Shown one piece after another: positions 1 to 7,229 of a DNA stretch of 15,104 bases; position 1 is the first letter of the stretch; the number at the start of each line of letters is the position of its first letter. This DNA is from Pseudomonadota bacterium (GTDB lineage Bacteria > Bdellovibrionota > Bacteriovoracia > Bacteriovoracales > Bacteriovoracaceae). The translations under genes and the position numbers were made by a program. Below the pieces are notes generated by a model. It was not told where the DNA came from, searched no databases, and saw only the letters and a program-made list of their open reading frames with translations. The stretch lies in the NCBI GenBank assembly GCA_021299675.1, contig JAJTIF010000279.1:1-15104 (forward strand), in the 5' to 3' direction.

Positions 1-166
1 CCGAGATGGGGCCATCGACGATTTCACAGATTTCTTGGATCAGGGCCTTCTGGTCTTTACCCGTTTTGGCCACCAGAGAGGGGTTAGTGGTCACGCCGTC
101 CACGAAGCCCCAAGAGTGAGCGGTGCGGATTTCATTGAGGTCACCGGTGTCGATAAAAAACTGCAT
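1..166 (-). CDS. tal: Transaldolase (small TalC/MipB-type), 5' part only
   Basis: This is the N-terminal 55 residues of a transaldolase; the gene continues past the left edge. Transaldolase moves a dihydroxyacetone unit between sugar phosphates in the non-oxidative pentose phosphate pathway, in the cytoplasm. The protein begins MQFFIDTGDLNEI, which matches the usual family start (FIDTA..eEI). The family's TTNPSL signature is present at residues 26-31, preceded by WGFVDGV, with conserved Asp6 in the first strand. The Schiff-base lysine lies outside the window, so activity cannot be judged. The ATG at 166-164 has a strong Shine-Dalgarno, GGAGGA, at 176-171 with 4 bases between. The gene is divergent from the secreted protein at 239. 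A fructose-6-phosphate aldolase of the same fold cannot be excluded from this fragment. Confidence 0.9.
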   Translation of the reverse strand, partial: MQFFIDTGDLNEIRTAHSWGFVDGVTTNPSLVAKTGKDQKALIQEICEIVDGPIS

Positions 167-203
167 AGTATCCTCCGTAATAAGTCAGGTATTAGGTATG
201 GCT

Positions 204-231
204 TTGAAAGATCTTTTTTACGATGCATAAT
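204..231 (+). promoter_or_regulatory. Candidate sigma70-type promoter, possibly giving a leaderless transcript
   Basis: TTGAAA at 204-209 and CATAAT at 226-231 are separated by 16 bases and resemble -35 and -10 boxes. Transcription would start about 7 bases downstream, essentially at the ATG at 239. No Shine-Dalgarno is visible in front of that ATG. This is a pattern match only. Confidence 0.33.
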
Positions 232-238
232 AATAAGC

Positions 239-1024
239 ATGAAGCGTCTTGGCCATTATTTGCTCGCTCTCCTCGCTCTCGCCCCTGTGGTGCGCGCGTC
301 GAACTATGAGCCCGACTTCCCGCAAGATGGATTCCTCTCTAAAGACATGGATCATAAAATGGATCCGGCCATTGATTACTCGCATTTTGTGGGACGAGTA
401 ACAGATAAGGATGACTCGGGTCGGATCTTTAAGATCAAAGTGGAAAATAATAACGCGAAGTTTTTCCGAGCGGCCGATGTGGTGTATTTTCGAGTGCAGG
501 GTTTCGAGAAGAGTGATCGCTGTAAAAGCTTTGTAAAAAACGTCGAGGACTACTACTTCACCGTTTATGTGGAAAATCTTAATCCTTGCTGGAATGAGAA
601 AGAGTATTTCAAGCGGGGAACGATCCTGCAGTTCGAGTCCAACGTCCTCTCCACGCGAGTGTATGAGGCGATGAAGTACCGCGAGATGCTGGTGAATCGG
701 AAAAATGATTTCTTAAAGCAGCTCAACGGGATCAATAATTTCTTGTGGACCTTTGATCAGCAAAAAGTCAAAGTTGCCGCCGACTATGATCAGCGTATCG
801 TTGAGATGCAGAAGGCACGCCAAAAAGCGCTGGATGACCTGATTCAGATGAAGCAAGAACAGATGAACGTGCAAACAGAGTTGATGCGAAAGCTTAATGA
901 ACTTGACGGGTCTTTGAAGTACTACCAGATCGAGCGTCAAGAACTCATGAGTGACCGCTGGAACATGGATCACGACGCAGGTCTGCCTGTTGGACACAGG
1001 CCCCAAGAGCTGAAAGTCGAATAA
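239..1024 (+). CDS. Exported coiled-coil protein of unknown function
   Basis: I do not recognise this 261-residue protein. Residues 1-20 form a typical Sec signal peptide (basic MKR, then a Leu/Ala-rich core, then VVRA before Ser-Asn), so it is probably periplasmic. Residues about 47-137 look like a small beta-rich domain with two cysteines, Cys95 and Cys117, that could form a disulfide. Residues about 140-237 are strongly helical, rich in Lys, Glu, Gln and Met, and have coiled-coil character. A short tail contains WNMDHDAGLPVG. I start the gene at ATG 239 because the signal peptide begins there. The reading frame is open 68 codons further upstream, but that extension would run antisense through the transaldolase gene and bury the signal peptide. 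It may be cotranscribed with the DUF3050 gene 51 bases downstream. The export call is firmer than anything about role. Confidence 0.8.
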   Translation: MKRLGHYLLALLALAPVVRASNYEPDFPQDGFLSKDMDHKMDPAIDYSHFVGRVTDKDDSGRIFKIKVENNNAKFFRAADVVYFRVQGFEKSDRCKSFVKNVEDYYFTVYVENLNPCWNEKEYFKRGTILQFESNVLSTRVYEAMKYREMLVNRKNDFLKQLNGINNFLWTFDQQKVKVAADYDQRIVEMQKARQKALDDLIQMKQEQMNVQTELMRKLNELDGSLKYYQIERQELMSDRWNMDHDAGLPVGHRPQELKVE

Positions 1025-1075
1025 TTATCTACCTCTTCCCCCTTCCAAAATCTTCTGCCCGTGCTAAATTGAGGC

Positions 1076-1834
1076 ATGAAAAACTTTAATCATCTTTTGA
1101 GTCTTCAATCTGCTCTTGCTGTCCACCCTTTGTTTAAAGAGTTAAACGACATAAAAAGAGTGCGCCAGTTCATGGAGATCCACGTGTGGGCGGTGTGGGA
1201 TTTCATGAGTCTTTTAAAGCGCCTGCAGAGAGACCTGACTTGTGTCACTCTCCCCTGGAAGCCTTCTGTTTACTCCTCGCGAGTGGTGCGATTGATCAAT
1301 GAGATCGTACTCGGGGAGGAGAGTGACGTGGACCAAAACGGTGAGCCCACCAGCCACTTCGAACTCTACCTGCGAGCGATGAAAGAGGTCGGCGCCGATA
1401 CCACAGCGATCGAGCGCTTTATTCAACACAACGATGCGAGCCTTATGCCCCGTGAAGCTCAAGGCTTTGTCTCTCACACCCTTCAACTCGTGGAGCAGGG
1501 TGAGACGGTGGAGGTTGCCGCCGCTTTCTTCTACGGCCGCGAGAAAGTGATTCCTGGGATGTTCCAGGGCATTTTGGATGTGCTCATGCAGGAAAAGATT
1601 CCGTGTCCGACACTAAACTACTACCTCGAGCGCCACATTCATCTGGATGGCGAAGAGCACGGCCCCATGAGTGAGAAGTGCCTGACAGAGATCTGTCGCG
1701 GCGATGAGGTATTGAATCAACTGGCGCTGGCCGCTGGGATCAAGTGCCTTGAGATGCGCGGTGATTTGTGGACTAAAACAAAGAACTTTTTAGTGAACAC
1801 TGGCGCAGCACCCGATACTCTTCAAGCTCACTAA
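1076..1834 (+). CDS. DUF3050 family protein (heme-oxygenase-like helical fold)
   Basis: This 252-residue cytoplasmic protein matches DUF3050 along its whole length. Seen: FMEIHVWAVWDFMSLLK at 32-48, PWKP at 60-63, INEIVLGEESD at 74-84, SHFELY at 93-98, GADTT at 106-110, GREKVIPGMF at 154-163 and RHIHLDGEEHG at 186-196. The family has an all-helical heme-oxygenase-like fold and, as far as I know, no settled function. Inference: the acidic and histidine residues Glu34, His36, Glu76, Glu81/82, His94, Glu96 and especially His187-x3-Asp191-x3-His195 resemble ligand sets of heme-oxygenase-like diiron oxidases, so it may bind a non-heme metal. The start has only a weak GAGG at 1071-1074, one base from the ATG. 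A TGCTAAATT element at 1062-1070 looks like an extended -10 box. The last 62 bases overlap the convergent deacetylase gene. Confidence 0.85.
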   Translation: MKNFNHLLSLQSALAVHPLFKELNDIKRVRQFMEIHVWAVWDFMSLLKRLQRDLTCVTLPWKPSVYSSRVVRLINEIVLGEESDVDQNGEPTSHFELYLRAMKEVGADTTAIERFIQHNDASLMPREAQGFVSHTLQLVEQGETVEVAAAFFYGREKVIPGMFQGILDVLMQEKIPCPTLNYYLERHIHLDGEEHGPMSEKCLTEICRGDEVLNQLALAAGIKCLEMRGDLWTKTKNFLVNTGAAPDTLQAH

Positions 1835-2648
1835 GCTCCACAATCTTCACGCCGTTATTTTTGGCGAACTCTAAAAAGAGCTCTGTGCCCTTGAGCGTTT
1901 TCTCATGGATGTCGTGCTGAAGAATCACTCCACCGCGAGGAGGAGTGGTGACTGTATAGGCTTTCTTGCGATAGAGGAGCTTGCCACTGGCATTGCGATA
2001 GGATTCAAAAGTAAAAGCGCGGCCACCCAGCTCATGGGCCTTAAGGCTTTGAAAGATATCCTCTGGGCTCATGTCCGGCACCCAATCATTGGAATCCACA
2101 TCCCAAAAAGCAAACTGTAGACAATTGTCGCCGTAGAGCGCTTGCGAGAGAGATTGCAAGGCATTCATGTGATGGTAGGCAGAGTTGGCGCCGTAGGCGG
2201 CGTAGGGGAAGCGGTAGTAGAGCTTTTGAAAATCCACGCCGGCCGCTTCGTGAAGAGCGTGGAGCTTGAGCTGAGCGATTTCAAGATTGCGCTTGAACTC
2301 ACTCTCGCTGATTTGATTAGAGTTGTGGTGAATCTCTCCGTGGTTGGCCACGATGTGGCCTTCCTCGATCATGCGCTGGACGATGGGGCGCGTGGCGGGA
2401 GAGAGGCGCTCGGTGATAATAAAAAAAGTCGCCTTGACCTGATACTTCTTCAGAATGTCCAAAAGCTTTGGAGTGTGAGTGAGGTGAGGGCCATCATCAA
2501 AAGTTAAAGCGTAAGTCGAAGTATTGTGAGCCGAGCGAGCCGCGTATTGAAAGAATCCTCTCTCATCCGAGCGATAGCTGCGGTCTTCGGGATACTGTTT
2601 CTCCTGAGCAAGCCCAGAGAGCATAAAAGCAAAAATAAGTGATAGCAT
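1773..2648 (-). CDS. Exported NodB-type polysaccharide deacetylase
   Basis: This 291-residue carbohydrate esterase 4 (NodB homology) enzyme removes acetyl groups from N-acetylglucosamine polymers such as peptidoglycan, chitin-like or biofilm polysaccharides. All five family motifs are visible: TFDDGP at 49-54 (catalytic base Asp51, metal ligand Asp52), NHGEIH at 102-107 (metal ligands His103 and His107), RFPY at 146-149, DSNDW at 185-189 and LQHD at 243-246. It should therefore be an active metal-dependent enzyme. Residues 1-15 form a short signal peptide, placing it in the periplasm or outside the cell. About 30 residues between the fourth and fifth motifs (about 205-238) look like an insertion. 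The ATG at 2648 is chosen for the signal peptide; its Shine-Dalgarno is weak. The C-terminus overlaps the DUF3050 gene. In a predatory bacterium the substrate could be prey peptidoglycan, but nothing here shows that. Confidence 0.92.
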   Translation of the reverse strand: MLSLIFAFMLSGLAQEKQYPEDRSYRSDERGFFQYAARSAHNTSTYALTFDDGPHLTHTPKLLDILKKYQVKATFFIITERLSPATRPIVQRMIEEGHIVANHGEIHHNSNQISESEFKRNLEIAQLKLHALHEAAGVDFQKLYYRFPYAAYGANSAYHHMNALQSLSQALYGDNCLQFAFWDVDSNDWVPDMSPEDIFQSLKAHELGGRAFTFESYRNASGKLLYRKKAYTVTTPPRGGVILQHDIHEKTLKGTELFLEFAKNNGVKIVELSELEEYRVLRQCSLKSSLF

Positions 2649-2797
2649 GACTCAGGTATAGCGAGATTATTAAACTCCTTCAAGCTCACTGTAAGGAAAT
2701 AATCGACAAAGTTTAAGGCCCCAAGCCCCAGAGAGGCTTAACCTATTAGAAATCGTATCTCACGGATGAGTTAGATTATTTATTAAGGAGGATGTTT
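2649..2797. other. Divergent intergenic region
   Basis: This 149-base spacer separates the deacetylase and the exported protein at 2798 and must carry promoters for both. I could not place convincing -35/-10 pairs. TTAAGGCC at 2713-2720 and AAGCC at 2723-2727 can each pair with GGCTTAA at 2735-2741, giving two alternative weak hairpins of unknown meaning. Confidence 0.4.
2785..2791 (+). promoter_or_regulatory. Strong ribosome binding site that fixes the start at 2798
   Basis: AAGGAGG lies directly against an in-frame ATG at 2792 (no spacing) and 6 bases before a second in-frame ATG at 2798. Only the second has workable spacing, so translation should begin at 2798. Confidence 0.8.
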
Positions 2798-4018
2798 ATG
2801 ATCCGCAACGTCTTATTGGGTTTTGCTCTCGTGCTCATGACCCAGATGGCTTTCGCCAGCGCCGGTTTTCAGAAGAGATTTCAGCTTGTTAAAAACGACC
2901 AAGGTCAAACTGTAGCGATTCGCCTCAAGGCGCTTTCCTTGCGTTTCACTCTGGCGCCTTTTATCCAGCAAATCAAAAATGACATTCTTTCTGAGCAGCG
3001 CCGCATCAAAAGCTTAGGATTCATGGGATACGAATCAGAAGTGGATGCTCGCCTTGTGGCCATGGGAATGGACCCTTACTCAAAAGACTCAGAAGGCGCT
3101 GAAGAGATCCGCGCTGTGAAAGAGTCTTTGATGAACATCCCCAACATCAATGTAGAAGAAAGCTTCCTGGCTATCGAGCGCTCAGGCCTCATGGCTGAAT
3201 TTGAAAAGAAGATCCAAGACGCTCTCTTGCAGCTTGACCTTGCACTTGTAGCGAACCTCGATGATTCTCGCTACTTTTACCGCCGCAACGTTGTGTATGC
3301 GGTTGTGACTTGGGCGCTTGAGCAAGCGCAGAAGAGATTTTCTTCTGTCCCTTTCTTGAACCTTGCGAGTTTTGTGATTGTGAAGGTCCACGACCTTTTG
3401 CATGAACAAAAAACCTTCCACCACAACATGATGCTCCACTACTTCCAAAACGTCTCTGAGGCGGAACTTGGAATGAGCAAGACAGAAGTTGACCGTGCTG
3501 TGTCTTCAATCTACGAGTACCGCATCGCTACCACTGGTCTTTCAGAGTCAAACCGTGCGGCTCGTGAGTGGGATGTGTTTGGTTGGAACAAGTTCTATGT
3601 CCAGCTTCGTCAGGGCAACACTCGTGCTCGCGCACTCTCTCAGGGCTCACGCTACACAGACTCTAAGCGCGTAAACTTCGCTTTCCAGGAATCAACCTCT
3701 GAAGGCTCACGTCGCATCTATAACCTTTTGATGAATGCTCACTTGTTTTCAAGTCAGCCGGCCATGGCCTATGACTATGCTCGCCCGGATAAAGTCCGTC
3801 GTGACCGTGCTCTCTTGAACCTGGCGCAAGTCGGCCTGGGCTTTATTCCTGGCATCCCAGGGATGCTCAAGAGCCTGGCGAACACCTTCCTCGATAGCAT
3901 GCACAAAGAGCAGCGTCTGATGGACGGCGCATTGGTGGCTTACTTTGAACTCAACCAAAACTCTGTGATGGTTGATCAGATGTACAAGCAGACGATCAAT
4001 CCATACATCGTGAAGTAG
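2798..4018 (+). CDS. Exported protein of unknown function, cysteine-free
   Basis: I do not recognise this 406-residue protein. It starts with a clean Sec signal peptide (MIRNVLLGFALVLMTQMAFA, then SAG), so it is probably periplasmic or outer-membrane associated. The mature part is mostly helical and contains no cysteine. Residues about 163-215 form a moderately hydrophobic, histidine-rich stretch with His198, His202, His208, His209 and His214. A Gly/Pro-rich segment, GLGFIPGIPGM, lies at 346-356. The start at 2798 is set by the strong AAGGAGG. The gene stands alone between a divergent and a convergent gene and ends at a strong hairpin terminator. Its two-fold codons are largely C-ending (TTC, TAC, AAC, CAC), and it uses CGC/CGT and CTT. 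These features suggest a well-expressed single-gene transcript (inference). Function unknown. Confidence 0.82.
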   Translation: MIRNVLLGFALVLMTQMAFASAGFQKRFQLVKNDQGQTVAIRLKALSLRFTLAPFIQQIKNDILSEQRRIKSLGFMGYESEVDARLVAMGMDPYSKDSEGAEEIRAVKESLMNIPNINVEESFLAIERSGLMAEFEKKIQDALLQLDLALVANLDDSRYFYRRNVVYAVVTWALEQAQKRFSSVPFLNLASFVIVKVHDLLHEQKTFHHNMMLHYFQNVSEAELGMSKTEVDRAVSSIYEYRIATTGLSESNRAAREWDVFGWNKFYVQLRQGNTRARALSQGSRYTDSKRVNFAFQESTSEGSRRIYNLLMNAHLFSSQPAMAYDYARPDKVRRDRALLNLAQVGLGFIPGIPGMLKSLANTFLDSMHKEQRLMDGALVAYFELNQNSVMVDQMYKQTINPYIVK

Positions 4019-4042
4019 TTTGAAGTTTTAAATTTCTAAAAG

Positions 4043-4076
4043 AAGGCCCTCTTAAACGAGGGCCTTTTTATTTTTA
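4043..4076. terminator. Bidirectional hairpin terminator shared by 2798-4018 and ccsA
   Basis: AAGGCCCTC at 4043-4051 pairs perfectly with GAGGGCCTT at 4058-4066 around a six-base loop. On the plus strand it is followed by a T-rich tail (TTTTTATTTTT), a textbook Rho-independent terminator. On the minus strand the tail is CTTTTAG after the stem, weaker but usable. The ccsA stop codon (complement of 4052-4054) lies in the loop. Confidence 0.9.
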
Positions 4077-5572
4077 ATGACTGAAACGATGAGAAATGTG
4101 GTCTGAATCGCAAAAAAGCTGCCCAAAAAGATCGCGCCGCCCTCACTGAAACCATAAGAGTGAAGTCCGGTGGCCAGGATGTAATTCACTCCAAACCAAG
4201 CCATCATCACACTCATGAACGCTCCGGCGGTGAGAGGAATAAAGCGTGCGGGGGTGATCCAGCTGGAGTAGCGACCGTGGAGAATGGCCATGTAGATCAA
4301 GAGCACGATCAGTGACCAGGTTTCTTTCGGGTCCCAGCCCCAAAATCTGCCCCAAGAATAATCCGCCCACACACCACCTAAAATAATTCCAGCCGCTAAG
4401 AGCACCACACCCACTTTCATGCAGGTGTAGATCTGCTCCATTTGAAAGCGTGTCTCTTTGGAGTCGATGGTGAAAAACATCTGTCGCACAAGCACCACGT
4501 TCGCGAGCACCCAGGAGAGCGCCAAAGCCGCGTAGGAGAGGATGATGGTGGTCACGTGAGTGGAAAGCCAGAAATTATCTCGCAGCACCGGCACCAAAGG
4601 AGAGATGCTGGGGTCCAGCATGTTGTTAGCAAACTTCATCATCATCAGACACAGACCATTGTAGGCGAGGCCTCCGATCAGAAAAAGTTTCTCTTTTTTC
4701 CAAAGGGTCAAAACAAAGGCGATCACCAGGGCGCCGAAACCGGAGAACATGACGGTTTCATACATATTGGTGATGGGCGCGCGGCCCGAGATCAAAATCC
4801 GTAGGATCATGGCCGTGAGTTCGAGTACGATCACGAGTCCCGCAGCGGTGAGGCCTGGGCTCAGGGTTTTGAGAGAGAAAGTTAGGGCGAGGCCCAGGAT
4901 CACGAGCAGAAGTGACCACAGAAATAGGTTGAGCTTCGAGTAGGTGTGCTCGATCATGAAATCGTCACCCTCAATTTTGATGTAATCCGCTCTGGCCTCT
5001 TCGAACATCAACTGGAAGGGATCTTGGCTTCTTTCTTTAAGGCTTGCGACCTTGGGCTCAGTGATGAATTCAAAAATGGGTAGCCACTGGATGGTATTTT
5101 GCGTGGTCTTCTCGGGCAGCGTCCAGGTCTGACCGGCCTTCAGCTGATCCAGCACCTGCATGCGGGAGAGGATTTTATTGAGCTCTTTTTTATAGCTATT
5201 ATTTTCTTTGATCGCCTGGTGAGCCGCACGCACTTCTTCCATTCGAAGCGCCAGCTTGGAGGCTGGCATCGAAGTGTCTCCGTCAGATAAACCTAAGAGT
5301 TTTTTGGCGTCGGTGTGCTCAATTTTAATGGGTAGATCCAGCTGGGATTTAATCCCCATGCCATCAAAGGAGAGTTTACAGAAAACTTCTACGGCACTCT
5401 TGTCTTCCAGCTTTTCACTGCCGGTCATAAAGCGCAGGGTTTCACTGGCCAAGATATGCAGCGGTTTCACGCGTCCGCCAGAGCGAACCGGCAAGGTCGC
5501 TAGATTATCCGGGCAGAGTGTTTGGGCAAAGCCGTTGAGGCTGATGAAAAATAATAACAGAAATTTAAGCAT
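4052..5572 (-). CDS. ccsA: CcsA/CcsB-type cytochrome c biogenesis protein with N-terminal periplasmic domain
   Basis: This is the heme-handling membrane subunit of System II cytochrome c maturation, which delivers heme across the inner membrane and attaches it to apocytochromes with ResB. The 506-residue protein has an N-terminal hydrophobic export segment (1-17), a soluble region containing PVRSGGRVKPLHILA (28-42), and about eight membrane segments from residue 214 on. Family marks: GRAPITNMYET at 263-273, His339 in FWLSTHV, the tryptophan-rich heme motif WADYSWGRFWGWDPKETW at 402-419, His432 and His471. The start is ATG 5572, with GAGGTGG upstream and an 8-base overlap with the resB stop, implying coupled translation. 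An in-frame ATG at 5635 exists, but it lies inside resB and precedes the export segment. The same N-terminal GGR-x-KPL domain is known from Bacteroidetes and epsilon-/delta-type relatives. Confidence 0.93.
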   Translation of the reverse strand: MLKFLLLFFISLNGFAQTLCPDNLATLPVRSGGRVKPLHILASETLRFMTGSEKLEDKSAVEVFCKLSFDGMGIKSQLDLPIKIEHTDAKKLLGLSDGDTSMPASKLALRMEEVRAAHQAIKENNSYKKELNKILSRMQVLDQLKAGQTWTLPEKTTQNTIQWLPIFEFITEPKVASLKERSQDPFQLMFEEARADYIKIEGDDFMIEHTYSKLNLFLWSLLLVILGLALTFSLKTLSPGLTAAGLVIVLELTAMILRILISGRAPITNMYETVMFSGFGALVIAFVLTLWKKEKLFLIGGLAYNGLCLMMMKFANNMLDPSISPLVPVLRDNFWLSTHVTTIILSYAALALSWVLANVVLVRQMFFTIDSKETRFQMEQIYTCMKVGVVLLAAGIILGGVWADYSWGRFWGWDPKETWSLIVLLIYMAILHGRYSSWITPARFIPLTAGAFMSVMMAWFGVNYILATGLHSYGFSEGGAIFLGSFFAIQTTFLIVSVIKNKKALV

Positions 5573-7193
5573 GGGCCACCTCTGAAGTTGGGCGAGCAGG
5601 TTTTTTTCGAAGGACAAAATGCCATATACTTCCAAGTACTAAGAGCAAGGAGCCCAGGTACTTCCAGGGACGACCCGGATCATAGTTCACACTGAACACA
5701 GAGCCGTAAGGCCCTTCTTGGGTTTGAAAGTAGGAGGCCTGATAGAAAGTGAAGTTTTCTTTTTTCATGGGATTGTTCATGAACACGTGGTGCTTCTCCG
5801 AGCCCTCGTTGCCTTTAAAAAGCGTCACGAAGCTCTCATAACTGGCCGGATTATTGGTGCCCGGGTCCGTGTCCATTTTGAACTGATCTAGCGTGATCTC
5901 GAAAGGCAGCTTCAGGCTCTTGCGACCCAGGATAAAGATCACCCGGCCTTCTTTCCGGTTGAGGCTCATGGCCTGTGAAGTGGTGACCCAAAAGCGTGAG
6001 CCAGCGGCTTCAATCTCCACCGCCTTGAGTCCGCCCTGGATCAACTCTCCGTTGTCCTGAATGGGTTTGACTTCGCTGGGTGAGCGTTTCGGGTAAGAAG
6101 CCGTTTCATGGCGATTGAGCTTTAAACGAAAGCCCATCCAGGGCAGCGCCACATCCACCCCAGGCTTGAGATCTCTCACTTGCCAGGTCTGGGATTCTTT
6201 TTCAAAGAATGAAGTGAATCGCCCGAAGATAAAGAGGTGAGGCTTGTCTTGGAAAAGAGCTCGGCTAAAAATGCGGTGTTCGGCCTTATCTAAAAGTTTA
6301 AGGTTTTCATCGACCGGTAGGGGAGAGAGGTCTGGCAAAAAGCGCAAAGTCTTGTCTGCGACTTTGAGCTCGATCATGTTTTTGCCACCCATGCCTTTCT
6401 TCTCTTTAATCGAATCATTTTGGGGCAGATAGCAGCTGCCATTCTGGGCGTCCCAGATGATGAGGTTTTTATAGCTCGGTTTAGAAAAACACTCGGCTAA
6501 GAGCTCAGGCATGTAGTGCACGTTCAAGGGACCTAACTGGAGAGTGCTTTCAAAGTCGGCTTCTGGGTGCAGGCTCAGGGTGAGATCTTCGCCAAAATTG
6601 TCGTTTTCTAGGCGGTAGGTGCCTGAATGCTGGCGGCTCATGTCGAGGAGCTTATCCTCTTGCCAGCTGGTTTTGAGCTCACTGAAAGGCAGAAAGCGCA
6701 AAACCTTGATCCCTTCCCATTCAAGGTCCATTTCAATCCCTCGGGCGCGATAGGGAAGGGCGACAGAGACTTCCCTGCCCTCTTCTGGCAGCTGGATCGT
6801 GAGCTGATCCTCGTTGAGTTGCACATCGCGAGCGGCACTATTAGGAGCGAGGGTGAGGTTGCCATCCACTCCCGCCTGATAGGTAATAAAAGAGCCTAAA
6901 AAGAGCAGGATCAGGCCTAGGTGAATGACATAGAAACCGTAGAGGTGGCGCTTGAGCGGCAGGCGCTGGAGAGTGGCGACCAAGATGCTCAAGAACATCA
7001 GGAGCTGCACGAACATGAAGTCGACGGATTTATAGACGTGGCGATTGGCGTAGTCGGTGCCATGGTAAGACTCCATGAAAGTTCCATAGGTCAGGTAGGC
7101 CGAAAAAATCAGGATAATGACCACCGCAAATTTCACATTCCCGAGCATGCGGTAGAGCTTCGAGTAGAGATCAACAAATGACTGAAATTTCAT
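5565..7193 (-). CDS. resB: ResB-like cytochrome c biogenesis protein
   Basis: This 542-residue membrane protein is the partner of CcsA in System II cytochrome c maturation. It has three N-terminal membrane helices (about 20-40, 59-77, 84-107), a large periplasmic domain (about 108-507) and one C-terminal helix (about 509-528). His91 in the third helix and His525 near the fourth are candidate heme ligands, by analogy with ResB/CcsB proteins. Family-like sequence near the C-terminus includes MNNPMKKENFTFYQASYF (472-489) and VNYDPGRPWKYLG (502-514). The arrangement resembles the ResB half of the fused ResB-CcsA proteins of Bacteroidetes, but here the halves are separate genes. The ATG at 7193 has AGGGG upstream. 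It lies 36 bases after the DUF1624 gene and overlaps ccsA by 8 bases. Confidence 0.88.
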   Translation of the reverse strand: MKFQSFVDLYSKLYRMLGNVKFAVVIILIFSAYLTYGTFMESYHGTDYANRHVYKSVDFMFVQLLMFLSILVATLQRLPLKRHLYGFYVIHLGLILLFLGSFITYQAGVDGNLTLAPNSAARDVQLNEDQLTIQLPEEGREVSVALPYRARGIEMDLEWEGIKVLRFLPFSELKTSWQEDKLLDMSRQHSGTYRLENDNFGEDLTLSLHPEADFESTLQLGPLNVHYMPELLAECFSKPSYKNLIIWDAQNGSCYLPQNDSIKEKKGMGGKNMIELKVADKTLRFLPDLSPLPVDENLKLLDKAEHRIFSRALFQDKPHLFIFGRFTSFFEKESQTWQVRDLKPGVDVALPWMGFRLKLNRHETASYPKRSPSEVKPIQDNGELIQGGLKAVEIEAAGSRFWVTTSQAMSLNRKEGRVIFILGRKSLKLPFEITLDQFKMDTDPGTNNPASYESFVTLFKGNEGSEKHHVFMNNPMKKENFTFYQASYFQTQEGPYGSVFSVNYDPGRPWKYLGSLLLVLGSIWHFVLRKKPARPTSEVAHA

Positions 7194-7229
7194 GCCCCTA
7201 ATGTGGCATTTTTTAAATTGTCTGTCGAT

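Noticed and set aside
35..238. Upstream extension of the secreted coiled-coil protein frame
   Set aside because: It runs antisense through the transaldolase start and would place a signal peptide in the middle of the protein; the start at 239 explains the signal peptide.
2713..2741. Terminator between the deacetylase and the 2798 gene
   Set aside because: The genes diverge here, the stem is short and ambiguous, and there is no T tract.
5573..5635. Earlier in-frame ATG for ccsA
   Set aside because: It lies inside resB and adds 21 non-family residues before the hydrophobic export segment; ATG 5572 has a GAGGTGG site and the coupled overlap.
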